DNA from: DASYFG01 sp036498565
GTDB taxonomy: Bacteria; Bacillota; Bacilli; Lactobacillales; Lactobacillaceae
NCBI GenBank assembly: GCA_036498565.1
Contig: DASYFG010000003.1
Location: 62,001 to 126,000 of the forward strand
Length of the DNA: 64,000 nt
Direction: 5' to 3'
Within the stretch, counting starts at the first letter, position 1, and every line of letters starts with the position of its first letter. A program made the translations under genes and the position numbers. The notes beneath the pieces were generated by a model. That model had not been told where the DNA came from. It made no database searches and saw only the letters and a list, made by a program, of their open reading frames with translations. Positions 50,144 to 58,418 of the stretch are shown in pieces.

Positions 50144-51088
50144 ATGACTGAAAAGAATGTCGTGTTAGAATCAGCAGCTGCTGAGTTTGTTAAGGAGGCC
50201 GCACAAGGCGCGCAGTTGTACGAATTGCCAGTCGCCGAGGGGCGTCAAGCAGTCGACGACACGCAAGCGGGTGACATTGACAAGCCAGCGGTGCAAATTG
50301 AGACGTTGACCATTGCCGGTGGTCCAAGTGACACAGTAGATGTAAAAATTGTTCGCCCAGAGAACACAACCGAAGTTTTGCCAGTGATTCTTTATATTCA
50401 CGGGGCCGGTTGGGTGTTTGGAAACAGTCACACGCATGATCGGTTGATTCGTGAATTGGCGACTGGTGCCAATGCGGCGGTTGTTTTCCCCGAGTACAGT
50501 CGTTCACCCGAAGCTAAATATCCAACGGCTTTGGAAGAAATCTATGCTACGTTGACTTGGATTGCCGAGAATGCGGACAGTCAAAAGTTTGACGTGACGC
50601 GCTTGACGGTGGCCGGCGATTCAGTTGGTGGGAACATGACCGCGGCAATTACGTTGTTAGCAAAGGATCGCAAGGGTCCTAAGATTAACAAGCAATTGCT
50701 GTTTTACCCGGTGACCGACGCTAACTTTGACACGCCTTCTTATCATGAATTTGCCGAAGGTTACTTCTTGACGCGCGAAGGCATGAAGTGGTTCTGGGAT
50801 CAATACACAACTGATGAGGCGCAACGCAACGAGATTACAGCCTCTCCATTGCGCGCGAATGTAGACCAGTTGAAAGATTTGCCACAAGCGTTAGTGATTA
50901 CAGCTGAAGCCGACGTGTTACGTGATGAAGGTGAAGCCTACGCTAACAAACTCCGCGCAGCGGGCGTTGATGTGACGCAAGCACGCTTCCAAGGGATTAC
51001 ACATGACTTTGTGATGTTGAACTTATTAGCAGAAACGAATGCAAAAAAAGGGGCTTTGCTACTCGCAACCAGCTGGTTACAAGCCTAA
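50144..51088 (+). CDS. Alpha/beta hydrolase of the hormone-sensitive lipase family
   Basis: 314-residue esterase. The oxyanion motif ILYIHGAGWVFGN is near 84-96 (HGAG instead of HGGG), nucleophile in VAGDSVGGNMTAAIT near 155-169 (GDSVG), acid in ITAEADVLRDEGEAYAN and His in GITHDFVMLN near 286. No signal peptide. It is divergent from ohrR and likely under its control. Substrate unknown; a peroxide-linked ester or lipid is an inference only. Confidence 0.88.
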   Translation: MTEKNVVLESAAAEFVKEAAQGAQLYELPVAEGRQAVDDTQAGDIDKPAVQIETLTIAGGPSDTVDVKIVRPENTTEVLPVILYIHGAGWVFGNSHTHDRLIRELATGANAAVVFPEYSRSPEAKYPTALEEIYATLTWIAENADSQKFDVTRLTVAGDSVGGNMTAAITLLAKDRKGPKINKQLLFYPVTDANFDTPSYHEFAEGYFLTREGMKWFWDQYTTDEAQRNEITASPLRANVDQLKDLPQALVITAEADVLRDEGEAYANKLRAAGVDVTQARFQGITHDFVMLNLLAETNAKKGALLLATSWLQA

Positions 51089-51091
51089 ATC

Positions 51092-51121
51092 AAAAAGGAC
51101 ACGCAATGCGTGTCCTTTTTT
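51092..51121. terminator. Bidirectional terminator (second of an identical pair)
   Basis: Same sequence as at 49491, again followed by AGTCGG, between convergent hydrolase and tetR genes. Confidence 0.9.
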
Positions 51122-51653
51122 AGTCGGTAAAATTAGGCGCGAGTAGCGCCCAAATGGTGTCGAATTTGGCTGTAAATGTGTCATCCCAATGAGTCGTAAA
51201 TAGCGGCGAGTGGAACCAAACCGTTGCGCGCAACAAGCCTTCGGCCATTTCTTCGGTTACGCTGGGCGCTTTACTGCGCAGACTTTGGCGGAGATGACTG
51301 AGATGTTCTTGCAAAACCGCGTCATTGTATTCGATGTAGTTGGTGTACAGCGTGAACATGTCGTGTTGCGTGTCATGCGCGGTCTTTTTGGCAAGGGACA
51401 AGGTCAACAGCCAGTCGTGGACGGTTTTGGCCGTGGTGTCACGCGGTACAAACTCCCACACGTCAACCAAAACCTCGTCCAACCAACGCATCGCAAGCGT
51501 CGTCCAGATGTCGTCTTTATTGCGGAAATGCTTATAGAGCGCGGCGTGGCTCATATTGAGCGCCGTTGCGATATCGATGAGCGTGACGTGATCTACGCCG
51601 TGCGCAAGCACCAATTCTTCGGCGGTTTGTAGAATTTTTTCCTTGGTTTTCAT
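51120..51653 (-). CDS. TetR-family regulator of the DUF2798 gene
   Basis: 177 residues from the ATG at 51653; a longer open frame begins before the promoter. HTH: ILQTAEELVLAHGVDHVTLI and LNMSHAALYKHFRNKDDIW near 28-46. The ATG follows -10 TATAAT by 6 nt with no SD, so its mRNA should be leaderless. Two copies of GTTACA-N12-TGTAAC lie between it and the divergent DUF2798 gene. Inducer unknown. Confidence 0.85.
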   Translation of the reverse strand: MKTKEKILQTAEELVLAHGVDHVTLIDIATALNMSHAALYKHFRNKDDIWTTLAMRWLDEVLVDVWEFVPRDTTAKTVHDWLLTLSLAKKTAHDTQHDMFTLYTNYIEYNDAVLQEHLSHLRQSLRSKAPSVTEEMAEGLLRATVWFHSPLFTTHWDDTFTAKFDTIWALLAPNFTD

Positions 51654-51672
51654 GTTTTTATTATAGCACTTG

Positions 51673-51743
51673 GTTACAAGTGTTGACAAATGTAACTTCA
51701 TCCGCTAAACTCTATAAAAGTTACAAAAATAATTAAATGTAAC
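51673..51743. promoter_or_regulatory. Two identical-type operators GTTACA-N12-TGTAAC
   Basis: Site 1: 51673-51678 / 51691-51696, covering the -35 boxes of both promoters (plus: TTGACA, 17 bp, TAAACT; minus: TTGTCA, 18 bp, TATAAT). Site 2: 51720-51725 / 51738-51743, between the plus -10 and SD. Expected TetR sites. Confidence 0.75.
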
Positions 51744-51759
51744 CAAAAGGAGAATTTTT

Positions 51760-52179
51760 ATGCCAAATAAGTGGTTATTCGTGACGATTATTTCCGTCAT
51801 TTTTTCATTCATTATGTCAGCGATTATGACATTTGTTTTTGTGGGTGCATCGCCGGTGTATTTGAACGCGTGGATGCAAGATTGGGCCGTGGCGTTTGTG
51901 ATTGGCTTTATTTTGAACAGTTTTTTGCCAGCGCGCATTCAACGTTTTGTCGCTGGTAAATCACATCCGTTGTTGCGCACGGCAGCTACTGGAGCGTTGA
52001 TTTACACGATTATTTTGTCATTTGCGTTGGTGAGTTATGCCTTGCGTGGTTGGTCTAATCCGAATTTTTTGAACATTTGGTTGTTGCATGCGTGGCCGGT
52101 GGCGTTGGTTTCTGCTTTTGTGGTGAATCTGTTTTTGCCACGATTGGTGGGCCGTTTGGTGGCGAAAATCACGGCATAA
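51760..52179 (+). CDS. Tandem DUF2798 membrane protein
   Basis: 139 residues, four helices, made of two related halves: residues 1-68 (FVTIISVIFSFIMSAIMTFV ... DWAVAFVIGFILNSFLPARI) and 69-139 (GALIYTIILSFALVSYALRG ... HAWPVALVSAFVVNLFLPRL). This internal repeat is typical of DUF2798. SD AAGGAG. Controlled by the divergent TetR gene through two operators. Function unknown. Confidence 0.85.
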   Translation: MPNKWLFVTIISVIFSFIMSAIMTFVFVGASPVYLNAWMQDWAVAFVIGFILNSFLPARIQRFVAGKSHPLLRTAATGALIYTIILSFALVSYALRGWSNPNFLNIWLLHAWPVALVSAFVVNLFLPRLVGRLVAKITA

Positions 52180-52180
52180 T

Positions 52181-52211
52181 TTGACCTAAAGTGCGCTTCA
52201 GGGTGTATAGT
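52181..52211 (+). promoter_or_regulatory. MerR-type promoter with 19-bp spacer (merR gene)
   Basis: TTGACC (52181-52186), 19 bp, TATAGT (52206-52211). The spacer holds a dyad CCTAAAG-TGCG-CTTCAGG. A 19-bp spacer is the hallmark of MerR-activated promoters. Confidence 0.75.
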
Positions 52212-52235
52212 AGAAGCACTTAAGGGAGAATATCC

Positions 52236-52622
52236 ATGCAAATTAAAGACGTCGCCGCACAAGTTGGTTTGTCCATCGAAGCGATTCGTTACTATGAAAA
52301 AGAAGGTTTGATTGTCCCGGTGGCACGCGACGAAGCGGGGCGCCGACAATTTACGCGAGCCAATATTGACCAAATTTTATTCATCCGGCACATGCGCGAA
52401 GCAGGACTTGGGATTGATGTTTTGCGGCAATACATTGCGCTCATTGAGCAAGATGAATTGGCCACGATCCCGCAACGCCGTGAACTTTTGGCAAATGAAG
52501 CCCAGCAACTGCAAGTGCGCATTAAAGAATTGACGCAGGCGCTGAATTTATTAAACTTGAAAGTTGCCCATTACGACGAACACCGGTGCAAAAATGAAAC
52601 CGCGTATCGACCAAACGCTTGA
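52236..52622 (+). CDS. MerR-family regulator (AdhR-like)
   Basis: 128 residues. HTH and wing at 1-70: MQIKDVAAQVGLSIEAIRYY, EKEGLIVP, and GRRQFTRANIDQILFIRHMR; coiled-coil dimer helix about 78-118. A Cys at 121 (HRCKNE) is near the C-terminus. It precedes an AKR gene whose promoter has the same 19-bp spacer and matching dyad, so it should activate both. AdhR-like regulators sense aldehydes or electrophiles in relatives. Confidence 0.87.
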   Translation: MQIKDVAAQVGLSIEAIRYYEKEGLIVPVARDEAGRRQFTRANIDQILFIRHMREAGLGIDVLRQYIALIEQDELATIPQRRELLANEAQQLQVRIKELTQALNLLNLKVAHYDEHRCKNETAYRPNA

Positions 52623-52650
52623 CATGAAGCGCGCTCCAGCGAATAAGATG
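52620..52650 (+). promoter_or_regulatory. MerR-type promoter with 19-bp spacer (AKR gene)
   Basis: TTGACA (52620-52625), 19 bp, TAAGAT (52645-52650). The spacer AAGCGCGCTCCAG matches AAGTGCGCTTCAG of the merR promoter. Confidence 0.75.
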
Positions 52651-52680
52651 ACAGTATCTTAACTAAAAGGAGTGCAACAC

Positions 52681-53538
52681 ATGCAAACAGTGACATTGAA
52701 TAACGGGGTCCAAATGCCGATTTTGGGTTTGGGCGTCTTGCGTACGAACGCTGAAGAAACCACCAATGCGGTGAAAACAGCTTTGGAAAACGGTTATCGT
52801 TTAATCGATACGGCAGCCGGTTACATGAATGAAAAGGCGGTCGGCGCCGGCATTAAAGCGAGTGGCGTACCGCGCGAAGAGATCTTTTTGACTACGAAAT
52901 TATTTGTCAGTGACACAGGCTATGAACGGACGATGGCGGCCTTTGAGCGGACATTGCGCTTGTTGGACACGGATTATTTGGATTTGTGGCTAATTCATGA
53001 ACCTTATGGCGACATTTTTGGTTCATGGCGGGCGATGACGGAATTGTATCATCAGGGCAAAATTCGCGCGATTGGTGTGGCGAATTTTCATAACGATCGT
53101 TTGTTGGATTTGATTATGAACGGTACGGATGTGGTGCCAGCCGTGAATCAATATGAGGCGCACCCGTTCTATCAAAATGAGGATATTTTGCAATTTGACC
53201 GCGAACAAGGCGTGCAATTTGAAGCGTGGTCGCCGTTAGCGTCAGGTATGAAAAACATTTTTGGAAATTCTGTTTTACAAACGATTGCGGATGCGCATCA
53301 GGCGACAATTAGCCAAGTTGTTTTGCGTTGGCTAACGCAGCGCGAGATGGTGGTTATTCCAAAAACAACGCATTTGGCCCGCATGCAAGAAAATTTGGCG
53401 AGTTTGACGTTTAATTTGACGAGCGATGAGATGAAGCAGATTCAAACGTTAGATGAAAACCAAACGATTTATACCAACCACCGCGACCCAGCTTATGTGA
53501 AAGCTTTGAGTGGTAGCGCGTTGACGTTTGAAGAATAA
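52681..53538 (+). CDS. Aldo/keto reductase under MerR control
   Basis: 285 residues from the ATG at 52681 (SD AAAGGAG). GYRLIDTAAGYMNEKAVG near 39-56 carries Asp and Tyr, TTKLF has Lys and LWLIHEPYG the His of the tetrad; VVIPKTTHLARMQEN is the cofactor-phosphate loop. Probably detoxifies carbonyls; regulated by the adjacent MerR protein through a 19-bp-spacer promoter. Confidence 0.88.
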   Translation: MQTVTLNNGVQMPILGLGVLRTNAEETTNAVKTALENGYRLIDTAAGYMNEKAVGAGIKASGVPREEIFLTTKLFVSDTGYERTMAAFERTLRLLDTDYLDLWLIHEPYGDIFGSWRAMTELYHQGKIRAIGVANFHNDRLLDLIMNGTDVVPAVNQYEAHPFYQNEDILQFDREQGVQFEAWSPLASGMKNIFGNSVLQTIADAHQATISQVVLRWLTQREMVVIPKTTHLARMQENLASLTFNLTSDEMKQIQTLDENQTIYTNHRDPAYVKALSGSALTFEE

Positions 53539-53540
53539 GA

Positions 53541-53567
53541 AAAACACACCGGTTGGTGTGTTTTTTT
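53541..53567 (+). terminator. Terminator of the AKR gene
   Basis: Stem AAAACACACC / GGTGTGTTTT with short loop and T run. Confidence 0.85.
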
Positions 53568-53611
53568 CTTGCGTGCTATAATCTATTCGATTATGTTTTA
53601 GGAGATAAATC

Positions 53612-54367
53612 ATGCGATATGTTTTTGATGTGGATGGGACGTTGAGTTTTGATGGCAAGAAGATTTCAAATCAGATTGTGCGGGAAATTCAAGCGTTAGC
53701 ACAAGCTGGCAATGAAGTGAGTTTCGCTTCGGCGCGACCAATTCGAGATTTGGTGCCAATTATCCCCGATTTTGCCCAAAATCACTTACTAATTGGCGGG
53801 AATGGCGCAATCGTTCAGACGCCAGATAATCAGTTAGTTGTCACACAACCGATGAATGAGGATAGCTACGCGCTGATTAAGCAATTGATTGGCGAATATC
53901 ACTTAGATTACGTGGTGGATGGCAAGTGGGATTACGCTGCTAAAGTCGCTGTCGATCATCAAATTACGCGTCAGTTAGATCCCGCAAACTTGGCCAAGCG
54001 CATTGAATTATCAAAAATTCAAGAACCAATTAAAATTATTTTGTTGAATGTTCCAGAGACTCATTTTACTGATATCTTGGCACGTTTGTCTGCCAATGTT
54101 GATTTAGCAGTGGTGGCGCACACTGGTGAAAATAGTCTAGATATTACGGCCGCAGGAATTAATAAATACACAACCTTGCGCCGATACACAAAAGATGCGT
54201 ATTACGCGTTTGGTAACGACAGCAATGATCTTGAATTGTTGCATCATGCGGTAAAAAGCGTGTGGGTTGGTGGGGAAAATGAGCGCTTACGGCGCCTAAA
54301 TTTTGTGCCTGATTTGATTGTTGAGGGGACGGATGAAGATGTCGCCAACGTGTTTAAACTTTTATAA
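53612..54367 (+). CDS. Cof-like HAD phosphatase (second)
   Basis: 251 residues. MRYVFDVDGTLSFDGKKISN has motif I (Asp6, Asp8), FASARPIRDL is motif II, PIKIILLNVPET has the motif III Lys, and YYAFGNDSNDLELLHHA near 204-220 is motif IV. SD AGGAG. Single gene ahead of a TetR gene. Substrate unknown. Confidence 0.87.
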   Translation: MRYVFDVDGTLSFDGKKISNQIVREIQALAQAGNEVSFASARPIRDLVPIIPDFAQNHLLIGGNGAIVQTPDNQLVVTQPMNEDSYALIKQLIGEYHLDYVVDGKWDYAAKVAVDHQITRQLDPANLAKRIELSKIQEPIKIILLNVPETHFTDILARLSANVDLAVVAHTGENSLDITAAGINKYTTLRRYTKDAYYAFGNDSNDLELLHHAVKSVWVGGENERLRRLNFVPDLIVEGTDEDVANVFKLL

Positions 54368-54376
54368 TTAAAAATC

Positions 54377-54406
54377 ATTGACTATCTACCACTAGGTAGA
54401 TTATAC
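54377..54406 (+). promoter_or_regulatory. Promoter and operator of the second-last tetR gene
   Basis: TTGACT (54377-54382), 18 bp, TATACT (54401-54406), with palindrome TCTACC-ACTA-GGTAGA in the spacer. A related ACTATCTAC ... GTAGGTAGT site at about 55015-55033 precedes the oxidoreductase gene at 55054. Confidence 0.7.
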
Positions 54407-54433
54407 TAATCCATGACGAAGGGTAGGAAAAGT

Positions 54434-54988
54434 ATGGCGAATCGAGCAGAAGAAATTATGGATGTGGCTTATCGGCTACTGGTTGAAAAAGGCTATCACA
54501 ACTTTAGTTATGCTGATATTGCTGACGAAATCGGTATTCGCAAGGCGAGTATTCATTATCATTTTGCGACGAAAGATGAACTGGTTTTGCGCGTGGTGCA
54601 ACGTTATCGCCGTGGCATTCATGGCCAAATTGCGCAACTGCAAGCAGGTGATTTATCTGCGCGGGCGCAATTCCAAGTGTATTTGGATTTTTGGCAGCAA
54701 GCTTTGGGCGTGAACACGAGCGATGTTTGCTTGTGCATGCATTTAGGATCTGAAGTACCAACTTTGTCAGCGCCAATTCAAGCTGAAGTGCAAGGACATT
54801 TCGCTGAATTGACCGCTTGGGTACGCGATTTATTGCAAGCCTCGCAAGTGGACGCGCGCGCGCTTGACGCTGAAGCGGATGCTATGGTGGCGGCTGTTCA
54901 CGGTGCAATGTTGTCTGCGCGAACGTTTCGCGATGTGTCTTATTTTTCAGCCATTAGTCAACAAGTATTGGCACGTTTAGCTGCTTAG
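54434..54988 (+). CDS. TetR-family regulator of the flavin oxidoreductase gene
   Basis: 184 residues from the ATG at 54434 (SD AGGA). HTH: IMDVAYRLLVEKGYHNFSYA then ADEIGIRKASIHYHFATKDE near 28-47. Cys residues in DVCLCMHLGSEV near 97-103 might be redox-sensitive. The palindrome in its own promoter recurs upstream of the next gene, so it should repress both. Ligand unknown. Confidence 0.87.
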   Translation: MANRAEEIMDVAYRLLVEKGYHNFSYADIADEIGIRKASIHYHFATKDELVLRVVQRYRRGIHGQIAQLQAGDLSARAQFQVYLDFWQQALGVNTSDVCLCMHLGSEVPTLSAPIQAEVQGHFAELTAWVRDLLQASQVDARALDAEADAMVAAVHGAMLSARTFRDVSYFSAISQQVLARLAA

Positions 54989-55053
54989 GGTAGCTAATTT
55001 TTTTACCACCTAAACTATCTACTGGTAGGTAGTTTTAACAAAGAAAGGTTTGA

Positions 55054-56397
55054 GTGAGTAGGATGTATGATGTGATTTTTATTGGAAGTGGACACGCCGC
55101 ATGGCATGGTGCCCAAATTTTGGCCCAAGCGGGCAAAAAAGTAGCTTTGGTTGAAGCCAACAAAGTTGCTGGAACTTGCGTCAACTACGGTTGTAACGCC
55201 AAAATTTTATTAGACGGCCCTGCCGAGATGATTCATCATTTGTACCATTTTCACGGCATTGGCATTAACGACACACCAAACGTGATTTGGTCCGAATTGA
55301 TGGCGTACAAGCACGAAGTGATTGATCCACAATCAGCCGGCATTGAACAGATGTTAAAAGTCGACGGCATTGACATCATCGCTGGACACGCCGCATTTGT
55401 TGATGCGCACACGATCGAAGTTGCGGGCGAAACGTATCAAGCTGACAAATTCGTGATTGCGACTGGTCAACGTCCCGGCAAATTACCGATTGCTGGGACA
55501 GAATTAACACATGACAGCACGGACTTTATGGATTTGCCAGCGATGCCAAAGTCAATTGTCTTTATTGGCGCGGGGTACATCGCCATGGAATTTGCATCAA
55601 TGGCGCACGCCGCCGGCAGTCAAGTCACGCTGGTTGAAGCATCTGATCGAGCATTGCGCGGATTTGACGCGGATTATGCGCAAAAAGTGGTTTCGGAAAT
55701 GGCGGACAAAGGCATGCGTATTTTGTTTAACCAATCAGTGGCGCGCGTGAGTGCGGCTGGCGAGCAATTTGTGGTTGAAACAGCGCAAGGTGAACGGATT
55801 GAAGCGGCGTATGTCGTGGACGCCAGCGGTCGAGTTGCCAACATTGATGGTTTGAGTTTGGACAAAATTGGCGTCGCAACGGATCGTGGTGGGGTGGTCG
55901 TTAATGATCATTTGCAAACATCAATCGCGAATATTTATGCTAGCGGGGATGTTATCTCAAAAGATATTCCGGCTTTGACACCAACGGCCACATTTGAATC
56001 GGTTTATGTGGCAAAAACTTTGTTGGGCGAAGATGCGCCAATTCAATATCCCGTGGTGCCAACGGTGGCATTTACGTTGCCACGCGTGGCGCAAGTGGGT
56101 GTTTCAACGGCAGACGCGGCGGTGCGTGATGATTTGCACGTTGTGGAAATCCCTTACGGATACGCCGTGCGTTTCCAAGCGAATAACGATACAGTAGCGG
56201 CATTTAAATTGGTGTTGAACGCTGAAAATCAACTAGTCGGTGCTGCGGTCATTGGTGATTTTGCACCCGAAGTGATTAATGCGGTGGTACCAATTATCAA
56301 TAAAAAGTACACGCGTGCAGACATCGAATCACAAATTTTCGCCTTTCCCACGCATCTTGGCGTGGTGATGCCGATGATTGCGGGCGTCTTGGCGTAA
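55054..56397 (+). CDS. FAD-dependent pyridine nucleotide-disulfide oxidoreductase
   Basis: 447 residues. FAD motif DVIFIGSGHAAWHGAQIL at 6-23; redox CxxxxC in GTCVNYGCNAK (Cys42, Cys47); NAD motif IVFIGAGYIAMEFASMAHAA near 170-189; second FAD motif IYASGDVI near 295. The C-terminal end lacks the His-Pro-Glu-rich tail of glutathione reductase (here FPTHLGVVMPMI), so it may be a mercuric-reductase-like or coenzyme-disulfide-type enzyme. GTG start after AAAGG, or ATG at 55063. Under the upstream TetR by shared operator. Confidence 0.87.
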   Translation: MSRMYDVIFIGSGHAAWHGAQILAQAGKKVALVEANKVAGTCVNYGCNAKILLDGPAEMIHHLYHFHGIGINDTPNVIWSELMAYKHEVIDPQSAGIEQMLKVDGIDIIAGHAAFVDAHTIEVAGETYQADKFVIATGQRPGKLPIAGTELTHDSTDFMDLPAMPKSIVFIGAGYIAMEFASMAHAAGSQVTLVEASDRALRGFDADYAQKVVSEMADKGMRILFNQSVARVSAAGEQFVVETAQGERIEAAYVVDASGRVANIDGLSLDKIGVATDRGGVVVNDHLQTSIANIYASGDVISKDIPALTPTATFESVYVAKTLLGEDAPIQYPVVPTVAFTLPRVAQVGVSTADAAVRDDLHVVEIPYGYAVRFQANNDTVAAFKLVLNAENQLVGAAVIGDFAPEVINAVVPIINKKYTRADIESQIFAFPTHLGVVMPMIAGVLA

Positions 56398-56399
56398 GC

Positions 56400-56431
56400 A
56401 AAAAAGCTGAACTTTCGTTCAGCTTTTTTTA
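56400..56431. terminator. Bidirectional terminator
   Basis: Stem AAAAAAGCTGAAC / GTTCAGCTTTTTT between convergent genes. Confidence 0.85.
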
Positions 56432-57436
56432 ATAAGTAATCACAATTTTACCAATCGTCTGATTGGTTTCAATCAACTCGTGTGCGCGGCGGAAATTTTC
56501 CGTGGTAAAACCTGACAGCGTCGTGGTTAGGGTTGATTTCAGCTCGCCGTTTGCCATGAGACGAGCAACTTCAGTTAAAATGTGATGTTGAGAGATGAGA
56601 TTATCAGTTTGGTATTTGGCTTTTGAAAACATCCATTCCCAATCAAAACTTACGGCTTTTTCCTTTAGAATGGCGGTATCAAGTTCGATTTTACCACCCG
56701 TAATAGACACAATATGTCCGCGTGGGGCGATGAGTTTGGTGATTTGGGACCATGTTGAGGTCATGTTAGCAAAGTACAGTACATGATTAACCGTTTTGAT
56801 GTCGTGTTGTGCGAGTTGTTTGGCCAAATCTTCATGGTGATTGATCACGATATCGGCACCTAAATCTTGCACCCACTGAATCGTTTCGGGACGTGAAGCA
56901 GTCGCAATTACTTGCAAACCAGCACGTTTGGCCAGTTGAATGGCAACTGAGCCCACGCCACCAGCGCCGTTCATAATGAGTACGGATTCGCCGTGATTAT
57001 CAGTTGGCTGTAAAGGTAACTTTTCAAACAAAGCTTCCCAAGCCGTCAAAGCGGTTAGTGGTAGCGCGGCAATTTCTGCGGCGCTGAAATTGTCCGGTGC
57101 CAAACCAACAATGCGTTCATCTACGGCTTGTAAACGCGCATCAGAACCGGAGCGCGTGTAATCCCCTGCCCAAAAAACGCGTTGACCAACCTCAAATAAA
57201 GTCACGTCCGAACCGATTGCACGGACAATTCCGACACCGTCCCAACCCAAAATTTTGGGAGTAGTTAGTGATGATTTTACGCGTCGGCGCGTGAACATAT
57301 CAACAGGATTAATCGAAGTTGCTTCAACTTCAATTAACAAATCATGGGCACCAATTTCAGGCACGGGTGCATCAAATAAAACGAAACTTTTCACGTCGTT
57401 TAGTGGTAAGTATTGTGTAACGCCAATTGCTTGCAT
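56429..57436 (-). CDS. Zinc-independent quinone oxidoreductase / MDR-family dehydrogenase
   Basis: 335 residues from the ATG at 57436 (SD AAGGAG). GroES-like N-domain with VEATSINPVDMFTRRR and ILGWDGVGIVRAIG; NADPH motif VLIMNGAGGVGSVAIQLAKR near 146-165 (GxGGVG). The catalytic zinc ligands of alcohol dehydrogenases are absent, as in QOR/zeta-crystallin. Divergent from an HxlR-type regulator, a common arrangement for enzymes induced by quinones or electrophiles. Confidence 0.87.
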   Translation of the reverse strand: MQAIGVTQYLPLNDVKSFVLFDAPVPEIGAHDLLIEVEATSINPVDMFTRRRVKSSLTTPKILGWDGVGIVRAIGSDVTLFEVGQRVFWAGDYTRSGSDARLQAVDERIVGLAPDNFSAAEIAALPLTALTAWEALFEKLPLQPTDNHGESVLIMNGAGGVGSVAIQLAKRAGLQVIATASRPETIQWVQDLGADIVINHHEDLAKQLAQHDIKTVNHVLYFANMTSTWSQITKLIAPRGHIVSITGGKIELDTAILKEKAVSFDWEWMFSKAKYQTDNLISQHHILTEVARLMANGELKSTLTTTLSGFTTENFRRAHELIETNQTIGKIVITY

Positions 57437-57500
57437 GTTGTAACTCCTTTCATTACACTCTATACTAGACCAATATTTTAGAAAGGGAATACGTGACTTT

Positions 57501-57827
57501 TTGGTCACCTATCTTATGACACTTTCAATTGCTGAACAACAAGATTTGCATCAAGCTTTGAATTTATTAGCTGGCAAATACCGCTCGCCGGTACTTTATA
57601 TGTTGTTAAAACACACCCGCCTGCGCTTTAGTGAATTTGAAGAACACTTAGAAGGCGCAACCCGTAGCGTGATTGCGCGCCAATTAAAGGTTTTGCAAAC
57701 ACAAGGTTTGATTTCAAAAACGGATTTTGATGAATATCCAAAACACACCGAATATGAATTAACACCGGTCGGTTTGCAGTTGGCGAAGCTAGTCGATGAT
57801 TTGGTGCAATTAAATCATGACCTCTAA
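57501..57827 (+). CDS. HxlR-family regulator
   Basis: 108 residues. Winged HTH: LHQALNLLAGKYRSPVLYML, LRFSEFEEHLEGATRSVIAR and LKVLQTQGLISKTDFDEYPK (wing), ending YELTPVGLQLAKLVDDL. Start is uncertain: TTG at 57501 lies 13 nt after AAAGGG, and ATG at 57516 has no SD. No Cys near the N-terminus, so it is not the simple HypR/YodB thiol type. A small dyad GTGAC-N6-GTCAC (57493-57508) sits at the start. Confidence 0.82.
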   Translation: MVTYLMTLSIAEQQDLHQALNLLAGKYRSPVLYMLLKHTRLRFSEFEEHLEGATRSVIARQLKVLQTQGLISKTDFDEYPKHTEYELTPVGLQLAKLVDDLVQLNHDL

Positions 57828-57835
57828 ATCAATTT

Positions 57836-57864
57836 TTGACAAAAAAACACCAACTCGTCATAAT
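57836..57864 (+). promoter_or_regulatory. Promoter giving a leaderless mRNA for the DUF6314-like gene
   Basis: TTGACA (57836-57841), 17 bp, CATAAT (57859-57864); ATG at 57871, six bases after the -10. No SD. Confidence 0.75.
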
Positions 57865-57870
57865 AAAACC

Positions 57871-58323
57871 ATGACGAACTTGAAAGATTATTTTATTGGC
57901 GCGTGGGCGATTGACCGCACGATTACGTATGTGGGCGATGTGACGCACGCCACGGCGACCGGTGTGGCAACGTTTACGCCACAAGCGGACGGCGCGCTAT
58001 TATTGACTGAAAGTGGGCAGTTGACGTTGGTGGAGACCGGCGTGACGGTGGATTTCACGCGGAAATATCGCTATGTTTTTGATGACGACGGCGTGGCGAT
58101 TTATTTTCAAGACGATCCGACGCAAAACGACGGCTTGTACCAATCTTACAGTTGGGATGAGGCCAGCGGCCGTTTGACCTCGCGCGATAAGCATTTGTGC
58201 GTGTTGGATATTTACGATGCGCAATTCCACATGCAAGACGCGCGGACTTTCTGGCAAAACACCGTTGTCACGGGACCGAAGAAAGATTACCAAATTAAAA
58301 CTGTGTTTAGTAAAAACGCCTGA
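57871..58323 (+). CDS. DUF6314-like small beta-barrel protein
   Basis: 150 residues: LKDYFIGAWAIDRTITYVGD at the start, FTRKYRYVFDDDGVAIYFQD in the middle, HLCVLDIYDAQFHMQDARTF near the end. This resembles the DUF6314 family (lipocalin-like, function unknown). An earlier in-frame ATG at 57817 would add 18 residues but overlaps the upstream gene and the promoter. Leaderless start at 57871. Confidence 0.7.
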   Translation: MTNLKDYFIGAWAIDRTITYVGDVTHATATGVATFTPQADGALLLTESGQLTLVETGVTVDFTRKYRYVFDDDGVAIYFQDDPTQNDGLYQSYSWDEASGRLTSRDKHLCVLDIYDAQFHMQDARTFWQNTVVTGPKKDYQIKTVFSKNA

Positions 58324-58335
58324 GGGCGTTTTTTT
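58312..58335 (+). terminator. Terminator of the DUF6314-like gene
   Basis: Stem AAAAACGCC-TGAG-GGCGTTTTT with T run. Confidence 0.85.
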
Positions 58336-58384
58336 ATTTTCTAAAACTCTGAGTAAATCGAGGAATCGGTAATATTTCAAAATA

Positions 58385-58410
58385 AAAAAAGCGATAGTAT
58401 ATCGCTTTTT
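58385..58410 (-). terminator. Terminator of the small membrane-protein gene
   Basis: Stem AAAAGCGATA-GTA-TATCGCTTTT, usable on both strands. Confidence 0.75.
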
Positions 58411-58418
58411 AAACTAAA

